Positions 35,275 through 45,092 of a stretch of DNA of 64,000 nucleotides are shown here, one piece after another. The notes under the pieces are model-generated. The model had not been told where the DNA came from and did not search any database. It saw only the letters and a program-made list of their open reading frames with translations. Location: positions 7,039,068 through 7,103,067 of the forward strand of contig CM046841.1 of assembly GCA_025618425.1 (NCBI GenBank), written 5' to 3'. Position 1 is the stretch's first letter. Each line of letters begins with the position of its first letter. Both the position numbers and the translations under genes were made by a program. Source of the DNA: Heliocidaris tuberculata. Taxonomy: Eukaryota > Echinodermata > Echinoidea > Camarodonta > Echinometridae.

Positions 35275-35562
35275 ATGGGACGAATATGCGCAATCAAGGG
35301 CTGCTCAAATAGCCAATATAGACTGGATATTTGGTTATCCCAACTATGTGATACCCATGGACTGAAGTTTGGTAGTTGTATATGCAAACCACCCTTCACG
35401 CTATTTCCATTTCCAACAGAGAAACAGGACAATGAGAGGAGAATGATGTGGATAAAGAGTGTGAACAGGAAATGTAAATCTGGGAAAAACTGGATTCCTA
35501 CACCTAACGACCGAATTTGCTCAAGACATTTCAAAGAAACAAATTTCAGAAACATGGCCTAA
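35275..35562 (+). CDS. Transposase N-terminal part: THAP domain
   Basis: Starting at ATG 35275 the frame encodes a THAP zinc-binding domain: MGRICAIKGC (Cys5, Cys10), a middle FTLFPFPTEK where THAP proteins have the AVPTIF-like turn, W59, and CSRHF with Cys82 and His85, i.e. C-x4-C...C-x2-H. THAP domains bind transposon ends. The frame stops at 35560-35562 just after RHFKETNF. The neighbouring frame continues sensibly from 35552 (TWPNPTDFLGYN) into the DDE part, so one base appears inserted between, and the two ORFs were probably one protein. A pyrimidine-rich CTTGCTTTTTCAG at 35241-35253 could be an acceptor for a 5' exon. Confidence 0.85.
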   Translation: MGRICAIKGCSNSQYRLDIWLSQLCDTHGLKFGSCICKPPFTLFPFPTEKQDNERRMMWIKSVNRKCKSGKNWIPTPNDRICSRHFKETNFRNMA

Positions 35563-36919
35563 TCCTACAGATTTTCTTGGATATAACTTACATGGATCTA
35601 GTACTGTCAAGCCATCTCGAAAACCTCCGAAAGTGAGAGAACCATACGTCAGGCAGAAAAGGACTGGGAAAAAAAGGAAACTAGAAGAGACTGTAACCAA
35701 AACAGAGACTGCAGCTGAACAAGAAACCGTGGCAGACATACATGTAGAAGAACATGTCTCAGTTGATGAGAATGTACCTGTATCATTCCATGAAGCATGC
35801 TATGAAGATCAACATCATTGTTTGATAGATCACAACTATCAAGCAGCATGTACAAAGTGTCCAGGATGTGCAGAAAGGGAATACAAGATTAAAAGCCTTG
35901 AAGAAAAACTTTCAGATCTTCAGCATAAGTCGCAACTTAGTAAAACAAAAGGAACAAAAAAACCTCTTTTCAGCATGGAAGGAATTGTCATGAAAAATGA
36001 CAAAACATGTCGACAATACACAGGAATAAATACTAAGAAACAGTTTGAATCTCTACATGCTTACTTAGAGCCAAAAGTGATTCGGATGAGGTACTGGGAA
36101 GGAGGAAAAAAAGAGTCCTCTCCAAGAAGTACACCTAAAGAAAAAAATACTCCCACAAAGCCAGGACCACAGAGAAGCCTTGGCTCGAAACAAGAATTCA
36201 TCCTTGTTCTCATGAAATTGAGATTAGCCTTTACGTTGGCATTTTTAGCAAGTGTATTCAACATATCGCAAAGCACAGCTTCACAAATTTTCAACACTTG
36301 GACTAAATTTCTTGCTTCTGAACTGAAGCACCTTATCTTTTGGCCTGATAGGTTAGCAATAAGCTCATTAATGCCTAAATCACTGAAGGACAAATACAAA
36401 GGTCTCAGGTGTACAATAGACTGCACAGAAATTTTTATAGAAAGACCCAGGCATTTTGAACTCCAAGCACTCACATGGTCCGACTATAAAAAACATAATA
36501 CTGTAAAATTTTTGGTTGCAATTGCACCTAACGGAATGATCAGTTTCTTGTCAAGAGCATGGGGAGGAAGAGCCACTGATGTTCAAATCACCAGGGGATC
36601 TGGTTTTCTGAATCTCATTGATCCAGGTGACATTATTTTGGCTGATAGAGGCTTTGTTATCAGGGAGGATTTGCTTATGAGACATGCTAGATTAGAAATC
36701 CCTGCATCTAGCAAAGGCTTGGAACAACAGTCTCCAGAAGATGTTGCCGCGACCAAAAAAATAGCAAATGCTAGAATACATGTGGAAAGGGCGATTGGGC
36801 GAATGAAAGTATTCCACATTTTGCAACACACTTTGCCATTATCCTTGGTTCCTCTAATTGATGACATTATCATTATTTGTGCAGCATTGATTAATCTCCA
36901 ACCTGCATTAGTTAAGTAG
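35552..36919 (+). CDS. Transposase C-terminal part: DDE endonuclease
   Basis: Open frame of about 455 codons carrying a DDE superfamily domain of the DDE_Tnp_4 type. After a Lys-rich nuclear-signal-like stretch (RKRTGKKRK form) there is a short coiled coil (REYKIKSLEEKLSDL), then a Cys-poor linker and a helix-turn-helix-like region (LAFLASVFNISQSTASQIFNTW). Catalytic candidates are Asp in CTIDCTEIF (~36.42 kb), Asp in ILADRGF (~36.64 kb) and Glu in HVERAIGR (~36.79 kb). The C-terminus IIICAALINLQPAL matches the usual end of this domain. It would cut and join the element's ends. Read alone it has no ATG near its beginning; the frameshift to the THAP frame explains that. Otherwise intact. Confidence 0.9.
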   Translation, partial: TWPNPTDFLGYNLHGSSTVKPSRKPPKVREPYVRQKRTGKKRKLEETVTKTETAAEQETVADIHVEEHVSVDENVPVSFHEACYEDQHHCLIDHNYQAACTKCPGCAEREYKIKSLEEKLSDLQHKSQLSKTKGTKKPLFSMEGIVMKNDKTCRQYTGINTKKQFESLHAYLEPKVIRMRYWEGGKKESSPRSTPKEKNTPTKPGPQRSLGSKQEFILVLMKLRLAFTLAFLASVFNISQSTASQIFNTWTKFLASELKHLIFWPDRLAISSLMPKSLKDKYKGLRCTIDCTEIFIERPRHFELQALTWSDYKKHNTVKFLVAIAPNGMISFLSRAWGGRATDVQITRGSGFLNLIDPGDIILADRGFVIREDLLMRHARLEIPASSKGLEQQSPEDVAATKKIANARIHVERAIGRMKVFHILQHTLPLSLVPLIDDIIIICAALINLQPALVK

Positions 36920-38244
36920 GAACTAAAGAATGATATATGATATTTGACATTTTGATGTTTGGTGTATGACATTTTCTGTCCTTTTGATGTTTGATGTTTT
37001 ATTCAAATTCCTCATTTGTAAAAATTCCTTTCAGAATGTGAAGATAGGAAGAATTTTAGAAAGGTTCAGGAGCTTCATTTATCAATTTAATTATTTAAAT
37101 CTATTAAGCTTTTAAAGCTTTCTTGCTAAAAAAAACAATTTGTCATTGAAGGAAATAGTTCAAGTGGACTGGAAGTATCAAAATCAATAAAATACATGTA
37201 GTAACACAAGGTAGCATTTGCCCATGGAAGGAGATTCGTTTTATTTCATGACTACTTAACTGTATGTTAGCATGCATGGGATGATATACCACTTGAAATT
37301 ATATTATTATACCAACTCATTTTTATATCTGCAGGCGTAAAATTTTTGTACATGTATACTGCTAACTCTTCAAGAATGATTGCCCACATACAGGTAAATC
37401 CTGTTAAATAAAGTTGCTTATGAAGAAAAATTAAGCCATGCTGATGTCGCCAACTCGCCATTATCTGCATGTATAAATAATAGCACGATATATAAACTTC
37501 ACCTATAACATTTTTCACTGCATTTGTGGTTTGATATTAAGTTAATTTCTGAGAAAGAGAACTGGAAATATTTTTTTTTTCTCATTTGACACATTTTCAT
37601 TATCCAACCATGTTTTGTACATTGTTAATTCATATATTAACTGAAATTAAATCCTTAAATTGGCAACACAAATGATTTTGAGTTTAATAGCAAACAATTT
37701 ATTGGATTTTGCATATTAATTTTAAACATGTGCCACCATTTTTTGGTGACAAGATGATGGAAATAAGGAGTTGCAAATTAAGATTTGTTTGTCCCCTGTT
37801 ATCAAGTAGTTAAACATTTCAGGTATCAGAAGTGTAGCAGTTTAATGTGTAATTTTCACAAGTTCATCATTGGATATCTGTAGATGTATTTATATACATT
37901 TACTTACTTCATGATCAATAGAACAGAATATGAATACTTGCTAAATATGAGACTTGTGTCTTTGAGCATATTTGTACATACAGTGTGTGTGTGTTCTTGT
38001 AAAAGGTGTCAATTGGGGATACTCGTAGGTTTTGCTCCAGGCAACCGGGCAGAAGTTTCACACCAGGCTTTTGCCCGATTGCTCAGAGTACTTAAAACAA
38101 TGTAAAAGGCGCCCTCTTAGCCTGTATGTGTGTGGATGATAATTCGCTCCTTTCAAATGGGGAAAACCAAAAATGTAAACACACATGCCCGCTTGTTATG
38201 TATGCATTCCCTACTACATGTATACACGAAGCCTGATTTTTTAT

Positions 38245-38400
38245 TTACTTAAGTGAATCTACATCTTCAATCTGATGATTTTCAATTAAATTAATCAATT
38301 CATCAAAAGAATGAACATAATTTTCAGAAATAAATAATGGAATATGCCCGGTTACCTTGAGCAAACAATCATATCCCCCATTGAAGTCCTTTACGAGAAT
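38245..38400 (-). pseudogene. Coding-like C-terminal fragment, unrecognised
   Basis: The minus strand reads LVKDFNGGYDCLLKVTGH.. then FISENYVHSFDELINLIENH, ending at a stop at 38245. Composition is protein-like and amphipathic, unlike the CA/GT microsatellite just upstream into which the frame runs. No acceptor was found at its start, so it may be a truncated exon or a relic of another inserted element. Confidence 0.35.
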
Positions 38401-39513
38401 GTGTGTGTGCGTGTACATGTGATATTTTAGTTGGTAGGTACTTTTGTGAGATAGAGAGAGGGGGGGGGGGGGGGAGAGGGGGGGGGCAGATGTGTGATGT
38501 TGTCTGCCTATGTGTATGTGTGGTGGATAATGTACATGTAGATTACAGACCATCTCCTTTGTAAAAACATTAGCTTACCAAAATGAACCATTACAGCATT
38601 AAAAAATCTTGGTCATGTGCATGTCAACATGTGTGACACAAATGTTTTGGGGCTGGTTCAGAGATGGTCTCTAATCTGTGTTTACAACTGCCCATTTTAT
38701 GGACAACAAGGACAACTTTGAAGAATAACTGAAGTATGCTCATATTTCTCCATGTACATTATTTTATTATCTTCATCCTCCTTTACATCATACTGTAACA
38801 AAATTTTTTTTTTTTTAAAGCACATGTATGCAGGTCAAAACATGATACTCATCTGTCACCATTACGATCAAAATAGTGTCTTCGTATTAGAATACAATCA
38901 TGAAAAGGAAAATAAGATTGTTTGGAAAACATGATAAAACTGACCAGACCTTTTGGAAAGAAATATGAACTTAAACTCGTATGTATCAAAATAATGAAGT
39001 TCATAAGAGTACTACATGTAGTATCAACTAATCCCCCCCAAAAAAAAAAATGATATCAACAATGCAGAAATGTGTACAGTGTACATGTACATGTAAAATG
39101 TGCTCAAAAATAATTTTTCTGTTTTGAAATTAAGATGTTCATGATCTAAGTTCGGTCTTCAGAAGTAGAATGATACATGACCAGGCAAAATAAGTTACTG
39201 TTAGAAAAACATCAAATTTCAAAACATCATAAAACTCGCATAAAATTTTCAAGAACGTAAATGGAATATCTTCACGGAAAGAAATTAAAATTTTAAACTT
39301 GTAGTACATGTATGCCAAGGATCAGATTCTTTTTTTTTTCAAATGAACATTCAAATAAGGCTGCCTGTTGTAATAAATGCAACTTGTGCTAAAACTTACA
39401 TGTCAGTCTGAGGCCAAAATAGATACCCAGATTGTAATGATGAACTCTTTATCAATTTCAAAATAAGGCAATCAAAGATATGTTTTTTTTCACAAAAGCA
39501 TGAAGCAACTGAC

Positions 39514-39719
39514 TAAGGGACATTCCTCAGTTCTGTTAGTATCTGCACAGGCCGGCCAGATACATGAAAAGCAGTACAATTCTGCACATTATGACCTCAC
39601 CAGTATGCCAATTATGTGCGGAATTGTAATGCTTATGTTGTAACCAGCCGGCACGCGCAGCGAAGGTGTGCACAAACATACATGTATGTAACTGAGGATG
39701 CAGTGAGGAATGTCCTTAA
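39514..39719. mobile_element. Small TIR element (GGACATTCCTCA ends)
   Basis: Left TAAGGGACATTCCTCAG and right TGAGGAATGTCCTTA are inverted ends 206 bp apart. Nested in the 10.6-kb transposon. Confidence 0.6.
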
Positions 39720-40150
39720 CTGCTGTAAATAAAATACGATGGAACATTACATCTCAACAATCATTTTTTTTCCTCTTTTGTAACAATGTAGCTTGTACCA
39801 TATAAGTGCCAAAATGAAAATAATAACTGTCGTCTGTATATTGTCACAAACATCATTCAAATAATGGGCAAAATGATTCTGTGATTTCATTAAAGTGTGC
39901 TGATTTCGTTTGTAATGTAAGCAGAAAATAGTGAAATTTCCCTGGTATTAAACTTGCTGGTATAAATTTGAAATGATTAACATAAAAATTTCTATTTTGA
40001 TCAACTAAAGTACCATCATAAATCTAAATACACTAAACATTATGAGTGAAATTTTCAACCTAAGTACAAAAGCAACTTCATACATGTAGCTGGACATTAT
40101 GTAAAAAAAAAAAATCAAATTAATGTATATATACATATACACTGTATATA

Positions 40151-40236
40151 AGACAAGATAGGAATGAAAAAGTCTGTATACGATGTATATGATTTCATCG
40201 TATACAGACTTTTTCATTCCTACATGTATCTTGTCT
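40151..40236. ncRNA. Strong hairpin, possible small-RNA precursor
   Basis: Arms 40161-40185 and 40196-40220 (GGAATGAAAAAGTCTGTATA start) pair perfectly for 25 bp around a 10-nt loop. After a 6-nt bulge on the right arm the stem continues with AGACAAGA / TCTTGTCT. Shape is compatible with a microRNA-like precursor or a foldback MITE; expression cannot be judged. Lies between the two transposon genes. Confidence 0.35.
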
Positions 40237-40286
40237 TGTTCCTTAACTTTGCAAGTACGAAGCAGAACTATCATTTTACTTTATAT

Positions 40287-40468
40287 ACAGTTACATGTAA
40301 CCTTGCATAACTCGAAGTCGCATAAGTCGAACTTTCCCCAAGTCGAATAAATTTTTTTTACCAAATTATGCAAAACATGTATTATTCACATTTCCTAAGT
40401 CGAATTTTGCATATAAGTCGAACTATTTTTTGTGGTCCCAACAGATTCGAATTAAGCAAAATTAACTG
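40287..40468. mobile_element. AAGTCGAA repeat, copy in transposon
   Basis: Bounded by ACAGTTACATG... and ...AATTAACTGT, with repeated ATAAGTCGAA, CTAAGTCGAA words and GTGGTCCCAACAGATTCGA. Roughly palindromic. Shares its second half with 33619-33765. Confidence 0.6.
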
Positions 40469-40737
40469 TATATATATATATAAAAGCATGATAATGAGCA
40501 AAATAAATTACCAATAGGGATTAATCATAGATACATAACAAAACATTCTTAGCAAGTGACTCTTTTGAAGCCTCGGAAAGTCAGATTGCTGCTTTTACAT
40601 CACTACCAGTTCATGTTCATAATGTAGTGTGTGCACCTGGGTCAAACAATTGACAAATTACATACATGTACGTGAACTGAAACAGGAGTCTGATTTCTCA
40701 CTTTCTTGGTTAAATCATCACTAGGATCATCATCACA

Positions 40738-43700
40738 TTATTCTTCACGTGTCATGTTATTCCAAATGTCTTTAGTGACAAGTTCCTTTGCAACCTCTGA
40801 AGTGAAAAATGCCTCGCATGTTACAAGGAGCTCTTGCCATCTACTCTCATCAAAGAGTACACGAATACGAAGGCTCCCATGGCGCGAATATACATAAAAG
40901 TCACACCATCCTCTCTTCCACACTCCCATTTGCAATTGTACTTGTGAGTAGTACGGGTGATTCTGTCGTAAAGTAGGCTGTCCGTCTACCACGACTACAT
41001 ATGGGACATTGGAGCTCGTTGGCTCTACAGCCGATAAGCTGAACGGACACTTAATTTCAAGTAGACCTTCTCCACAGCACGAGCAGCTGACCACACCATC
41101 CGCACTTGCTCCAATATATATCTGATCCTCCTTCACAAGGAGTCCACACTCCTTCACCTGGAAATATACATGTCCCGCTCTCTTCAACTCTTTGATATAC
41201 GTCTTCCTGGCTTCCTCCTCCATTTCCCTTCCATATTTCAGGGATGTAAGATTAGTACTTGGCGCAGAGTATCCCAGTACCCTCCGAAGCAAAGGAGCAC
41301 TGTCAACTGCCTTGCCAGAGCTCTGGAGAAGTTTTCTCCCTCTAGTCAGCACCTGATGCACAACTGAACTTGTAATGCGTCCTTTTCTATGTTCAAACCA
41401 TGTCTTGTTGTCTGACTGGCCACGTGTGATCCTCTCCAGCTCACTGGCAGTCTGTGAACTGTAAATTGGAACATTGGCTAAAAAACCTTCCACACTGTTA
41501 GCTTGTTCCGCAAGAAGTGGCAAGGGAATGGGTAGATGAATCATCTCCACTTCTGTCTCATGATGCACATTTACGTCTGATGATGGGTCTATGGTACATG
41601 TACATGTAGTAGCAGATGATACTTCCTGCTGAACGTATTGGAAGCAGGCTGCCTCTTCGAAGTCGGGGTAAAGAGCCCTGACCAACTTCTCCAATGATGA
41701 TGAGGGCCTTGTTCCGCTCGACCTTGCCTCGACTGGCGAAAATAGTTGCCTCACACGGGGATTAGTGCCTTCATCATCTCTGACAAGGCCTGGAAGTAGA
41801 AAACATAATTTTCAATATTTTTGTGTGTAAATAATTACATATGGGAAAACTTTGAAATAGTTAATTTTAATACATGCATGTGTTCATGTTACCTCTTCAG
41901 TACCTTAATACTCCTGTGCCTATTGGCAATTCTACTGTAGGCAAATGTTAGCTTCACAAAATGAAATACATGTAAGCATTTAAAAAATTTGTTTATAGTG
42001 TACAGTGAAAAATTCTTCAACTCTATAAAAGGGCACTTGAGTATTATCACATTTCATATGTCAGGTCCAAAAAAATTAACGAGAACTGGGATAGAAATTC
42101 ACATCACTTTATCGGGTTACAAACAAAGCTGCATCATATTCAAATTTCATAAACTTTGAGACTGAACCTTGCTCTTACCCACCCACACTAATGCAAGGTT
42201 ATTGTAGATAACCTCGCACTCTGTACCTTCGTACCGTGAGAAATTGCCTCCCATAGCAAGTGTGTGATCTCTAGCACATACATGTATGTGTGCTGGAAAG
42301 GAGCAAGATTGCCAGCCAAAAACAGCCTGAAAATTTCACTTGATCAAGATGATAAAGATCCTATTGAAGAATCTTGCTAAGACAGATATTCTATCATCCT
42401 AAAATGTAGATCTAAGGAAGTATTTTCTCAAAATTTTGGTGATTATACATGTATTGCCATTTTTACCTCTTCAACTTTAATAGAGGTTGTGACCGACGCC
42501 GAAATTTACACAGCCCCACATAGTGATGGTTCCGTGAGTGGTCCTTACCTTGCTTTGAAAACAGGGGCTTTTTCCAAGTCATCTCGCTGACCCTCTTAGG
42601 CTCTACAGCATGCTTGCTGCCGAATGCTGCCCATCCACACTCACGTGATGTACATGCGGGGTTAGTGAGGCCGTTGCGCCAGGCAAAATCGATCTTGAAC
42701 AAAATACCTGCAACATGATTACATGTTCCACTGAAACTGTAGGAAAAAGGAGAGAGAAAAATTATTTTGTATGACATACAGTTTCACTCAAAATAAGTTT
42801 CCTCTAATGCAATAAGTGTAGCTAGAGGGTAAATTTACAATTAAGAAATTTTTATGGTGATGTCTAACACTGGTGGAGTCTGAAGACTTGAAATGAAGAT
42901 TTTCAATATGGGTGCAGAATTTATAGAATATTGGGGACAGACTCGGGCACATTCTTCACATCAGATATTAGGTCTATTACTATTAGCAAATATACTAACA
43001 GATAAGGAAAAACATGTAAATGTATAAACGATTGAATAAATGTTTAAACAAGTAACCTCTGTTTGTGCTGTATAGGCCTATAAGTATAACTATAAGTATG
43101 ACAGCAAAAAGCATTTCCTTTCATATAAAAATATCTGCCATAATCTGACAATCGATCACACGTCACACCCACATGACCCATCTCAAACAAATTCATATCA
43201 TTTATAATTTCCATGTCCAAACATTTCATGTTTGTTTATTAAACTTTTAGTGTCCTGAAGAAGCTGTGGTATTCCTGCATGCACAACTTTCAGTTTTATT
43301 ACTTAGACAGACTTAGACTCTTAGTCTTCATCGTCTTTGTCATATATCATAAAAGAATTAAGCTTACCCAGCAAAACATGTACAGTAGGCACTCTTTACG
43401 GCTCCCGTAGACTTGCCAATGGCAAGCCACACTTTCCATGGAACATTTCTGATGCGCTGTGATGGTAGACATTCCGTGCGTAGGAAACAGAACTTGCTGT
43501 TCTCAGAGATGGGATGAAACTCCACCTCCTTTACCCATCCGGATGCGAAGTACGAGTACCCCTTCCCATCTTTATAATCGGACATCACCCACATGACCCA
43601 TCTCAAACAAATTCATATCATTTATAATTTCCATGTCCAAACATTTCATGTTTGTTTATTAAACTTTTAGTGTCCTGAAGAAGCTGCGGTATTCCTGCAT

Positions 43701-44374
43701 GCACAACTTTCAGTTTTATTACTTAGACAGACTTAGACTCTTAGTCTTCATCGTCTTTGTCATATATCATAAAAGACTTAAGCTTACCCAGCAAAACATG
43801 TACAGTAGGCACTCTTTACGGCTCCCGTAGACTTGCCAATGGCAAGCCACACTTTCCATGGAACATTTCTGATGCGCTGTGATGGTAGACATTCCGTGCG
43901 TAGGAAACAGAACTTGCTGTTCTCAGAGATGGGATGAAACTCCACCTCCTTTACCCATCCGGATGCGAAGTACGAGTACCCCTTCCCATCTTTATAATCG
44001 GACATCAGTCTATGTCGCAACTCAACATTGTCAATAGATCGTAGATATTCCCCGATGTCAAATGCCATAATTGGCGGCCATTGTGGTAAAGAGTTCGCCT
44101 CTGAAATCCAGTCAGTCAATGTGTTGGGGTCTGGAAGACTTTCCTCGGCCTCATCGAGTCGCAGAAGGTCCTCGTACTTCTCCAACTTCGATTCAGCCGA
44201 CGGCCAGGCAGGGGCTGGGACCAGGTGAGGCATCGTTTTCGCTGCATACACCAACGCAACTAGCTCATCCTTCCTTCGAGAAACTTTCAGATTTCTCTCC
44301 TTCAGAAATTCTCTCAACCTACCAACCGTCCACAATTTAATTTCGTCAATCGAAACTTCCTGTTCATCATCCAT
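40738..44374 (-). CDS. SAP-SWIM-YqaJ nuclease of the transposon
   Basis: Model: complement of 40738-41789, 42549-42736, 43788-44374; GT-AG introns, in frame, 608 aa. Residues ~8-45 form a SAP-like DNA-binding motif (VGRLREFLKERNLKVSRRKDE core). The exon 1/exon 2 junction builds a SWIM zinc finger, CTCFAG then FSGTCNHVAGILF, giving C-x-C-x7-C-x-H. Exon 3 carries a YqaJ/lambda-exonuclease-like domain: WFEHRKGRITSS (~389), LKYGREMEEEA, ADG (~488-490), LEIKCPFS (~502) and QVQLQMGVW. The D..ExK core of this fold is present. YqaJ proteins are phage-type recombination nucleases; here the enzyme probably helps transposition or repair of the gap, which is inference. Start ATG 44374 is the first in frame. 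A 420-bp duplication covers the exon 1 donor area. Confidence 0.85.
42178..42541. mobile_element. MITE family B, copy 2, in nuclease intron 2
   Basis: Inverted relative to the copy at 33388-33858. One end (GGTTCCGTGAGTG) reaches to within about 7 bases of the exon 2 splice donor GTAAGG (42543-42548); the other end has the GGTTATTGTAGATAACC palindrome. It fills about half of the intron. Confidence 0.65.
43167..44006. repeat. 420-bp tandem duplication at exon 1
   Basis: 43167-43586 and 43587-44006 are nearly identical (differences seen include CTGTGG/CTGCGG and AAAGAATT/AAAGACTT). Each copy contains the last ~220 nt of exon 1 with its GTAAGC donor plus intron sequence. The downstream copy has no acceptor, so the extra part-exon is probably spliced out within the intron. 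Confidence 0.9.
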
Positions 44375-44529
44375 CCTGAACTTGATTTACAGAAAGCACG
44401 TTGAAAATCACTATTTTGTCGGGGTAAACGTGAAACCAATTGTCCAAAACATGTAGTATGAAAACGCGCGAAGCGGTACAAAAATTATACACAATGTACA
44501 CAGTGCAGTGCGACGCGCGCATGACCGTG

Positions 44530-44562
44530 CGCTGCCTAGCTAGCTAGCTAGCTAGCTAGCTG
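44530..44562. repeat. (TAGC)n microsatellite
   Basis: About seven TAGC units just inside the right end of the transposon, upstream of the nuclease gene. Confidence 0.8.
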
Positions 44563-44573
44563 CGCTGAAAGCT

Positions 44574-44646
44574 GAGATTTTGGTACTTTTGACCCCGTGA
44601 ACTGTGACGTCAAAATCTCCATGCCGGAACCCTGAACTGGCTTATT
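44574..44646. repeat. Right terminal inverted repeat
   Basis: GAGATTTTGGTACTTTTGAC inside and CCTGAACTGGCTTATT outside mirror the left end. The middle contains ACTGTGACGTCA, a CRE-like site absent from the left end. Confidence 0.75.
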
Positions 44647-44719
44647 GAAAAAAAAAAAACGAATGGATCATAGCCTACTTGACTATTGAAGCCTATTCAC
44701 CCGTAAAAGCTATTGTGGA

Positions 44720-44749
44720 GTACAAGCTTATCTTGAGATAAGCTTGTAC
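44720..44749. repeat. Perfect 14-bp palindrome
   Basis: GTACAAGCTTATCT, a 2-nt centre, then its exact reverse complement. It lies between the transposon end and the donor of the next exon. Confidence 0.8.
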
Positions 44750-44778
44750 ATGTATAAGTGGTAGAAACTATGTCTTAC

Positions 44779-45092
44779 CCATCAATGCCGTACGTGGTTT
44801 GTGTGGAAGTTGACACATAAATCTTTCGCTTCTGCGGCAAGAGAGCTGCAGTAGATCCATCAGCGGCGGCATCGGTGCGTACGCCTCGTCCACCGGGGGG
44901 AGGACATGCCTCGCACCACATGCAGTGCACTTCCAATAAGTGTGCGGCAAACTCATCTTGATTTGGGACTCGTATTCTTTTCAAGGGTACATTCAATGCT
45001 CTGTCAATGGTTCTAAGTTCTTCCTCAAAAACAGCCCTTGTCATCTGCCATTCAGAAGACGACTTTCTTAGCCTCACTTTCAAAATCGACAT
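44779..45092 (-). CDS. First exon of an unrecognised gene
   Basis: ATG 45092 to a GTAAGA donor, 314 nt, leaving phase 2. Encodes a basic N-terminus (SILKVRLRKSSSEW), a middle RVPNQDEFAAHLLEVHCMWCE with two Cys near His, and an Ala/Asp-rich then basic end (QKRKIYVSTSTQTTYG). I do not recognise the family. A decayed relative at 24473-24724 conserves the same core. The 10.6-kb transposon lies downstream, so the next exon is probably below 34 kb or outside the window. GC content is much higher than in flanking DNA. Confidence 0.6.

Larger units (their letters stand above)
36920..40737. other. Transposon interior between the two genes
   Basis: About 3.8 kb with no complete gene. It holds a coding-like minus-strand tail (38245-38400), poly-G at 38.46 kb, a nested MITE (39514-39719), a strong hairpin (40151-40236) and an AAGTCGAA repeat (40287-40468). 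Both genes converge on this region, so their 3' UTRs probably lie here. Confidence 0.55.
34073..44646. mobile_element. ISL2EU-like DNA transposon, 10.6 kb
   Basis: Ends are inverted repeats of about 75-85 bp: AATAAGCCATTTCGGGGTT at the left and, read inward from the right, AATAAGCCAGTTCAGGGTT; both arms finish with AAAGTACCAAAAT (left about 34143-34155, right about 44575-44587). If AT is the target duplication (34074-34075 and 44644-44645) the element proper is AAGCC...GGCTT. Two convergent genes: a THAP + DDE transposase from the left, and a SAP-SWIM-YqaJ nuclease from the right. From memory, ISL2EU elements combine a DDE_Tnp_4-like transposase with a YqaJ nuclease and make 2-bp duplications; this one fits. 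Several smaller elements are nested in it. It sits downstream of the minus-strand exon at 44779-45092, so probably in that gene's first intron. Confidence 0.8.

Noticed and set aside
36061..36474. 137-codon minus-strand ORF
   Set aside because: Antisense shadow of the DDE transposase.
34073..44646. Harbinger or Kolobok assignment for the large element
   Set aside because: Harbinger usually brings a Myb-like partner and a 3-bp duplication, Kolobok a TTAA duplication; here the partner is a YqaJ nuclease and the ends are bordered by AT. Tree evidence is still needed.
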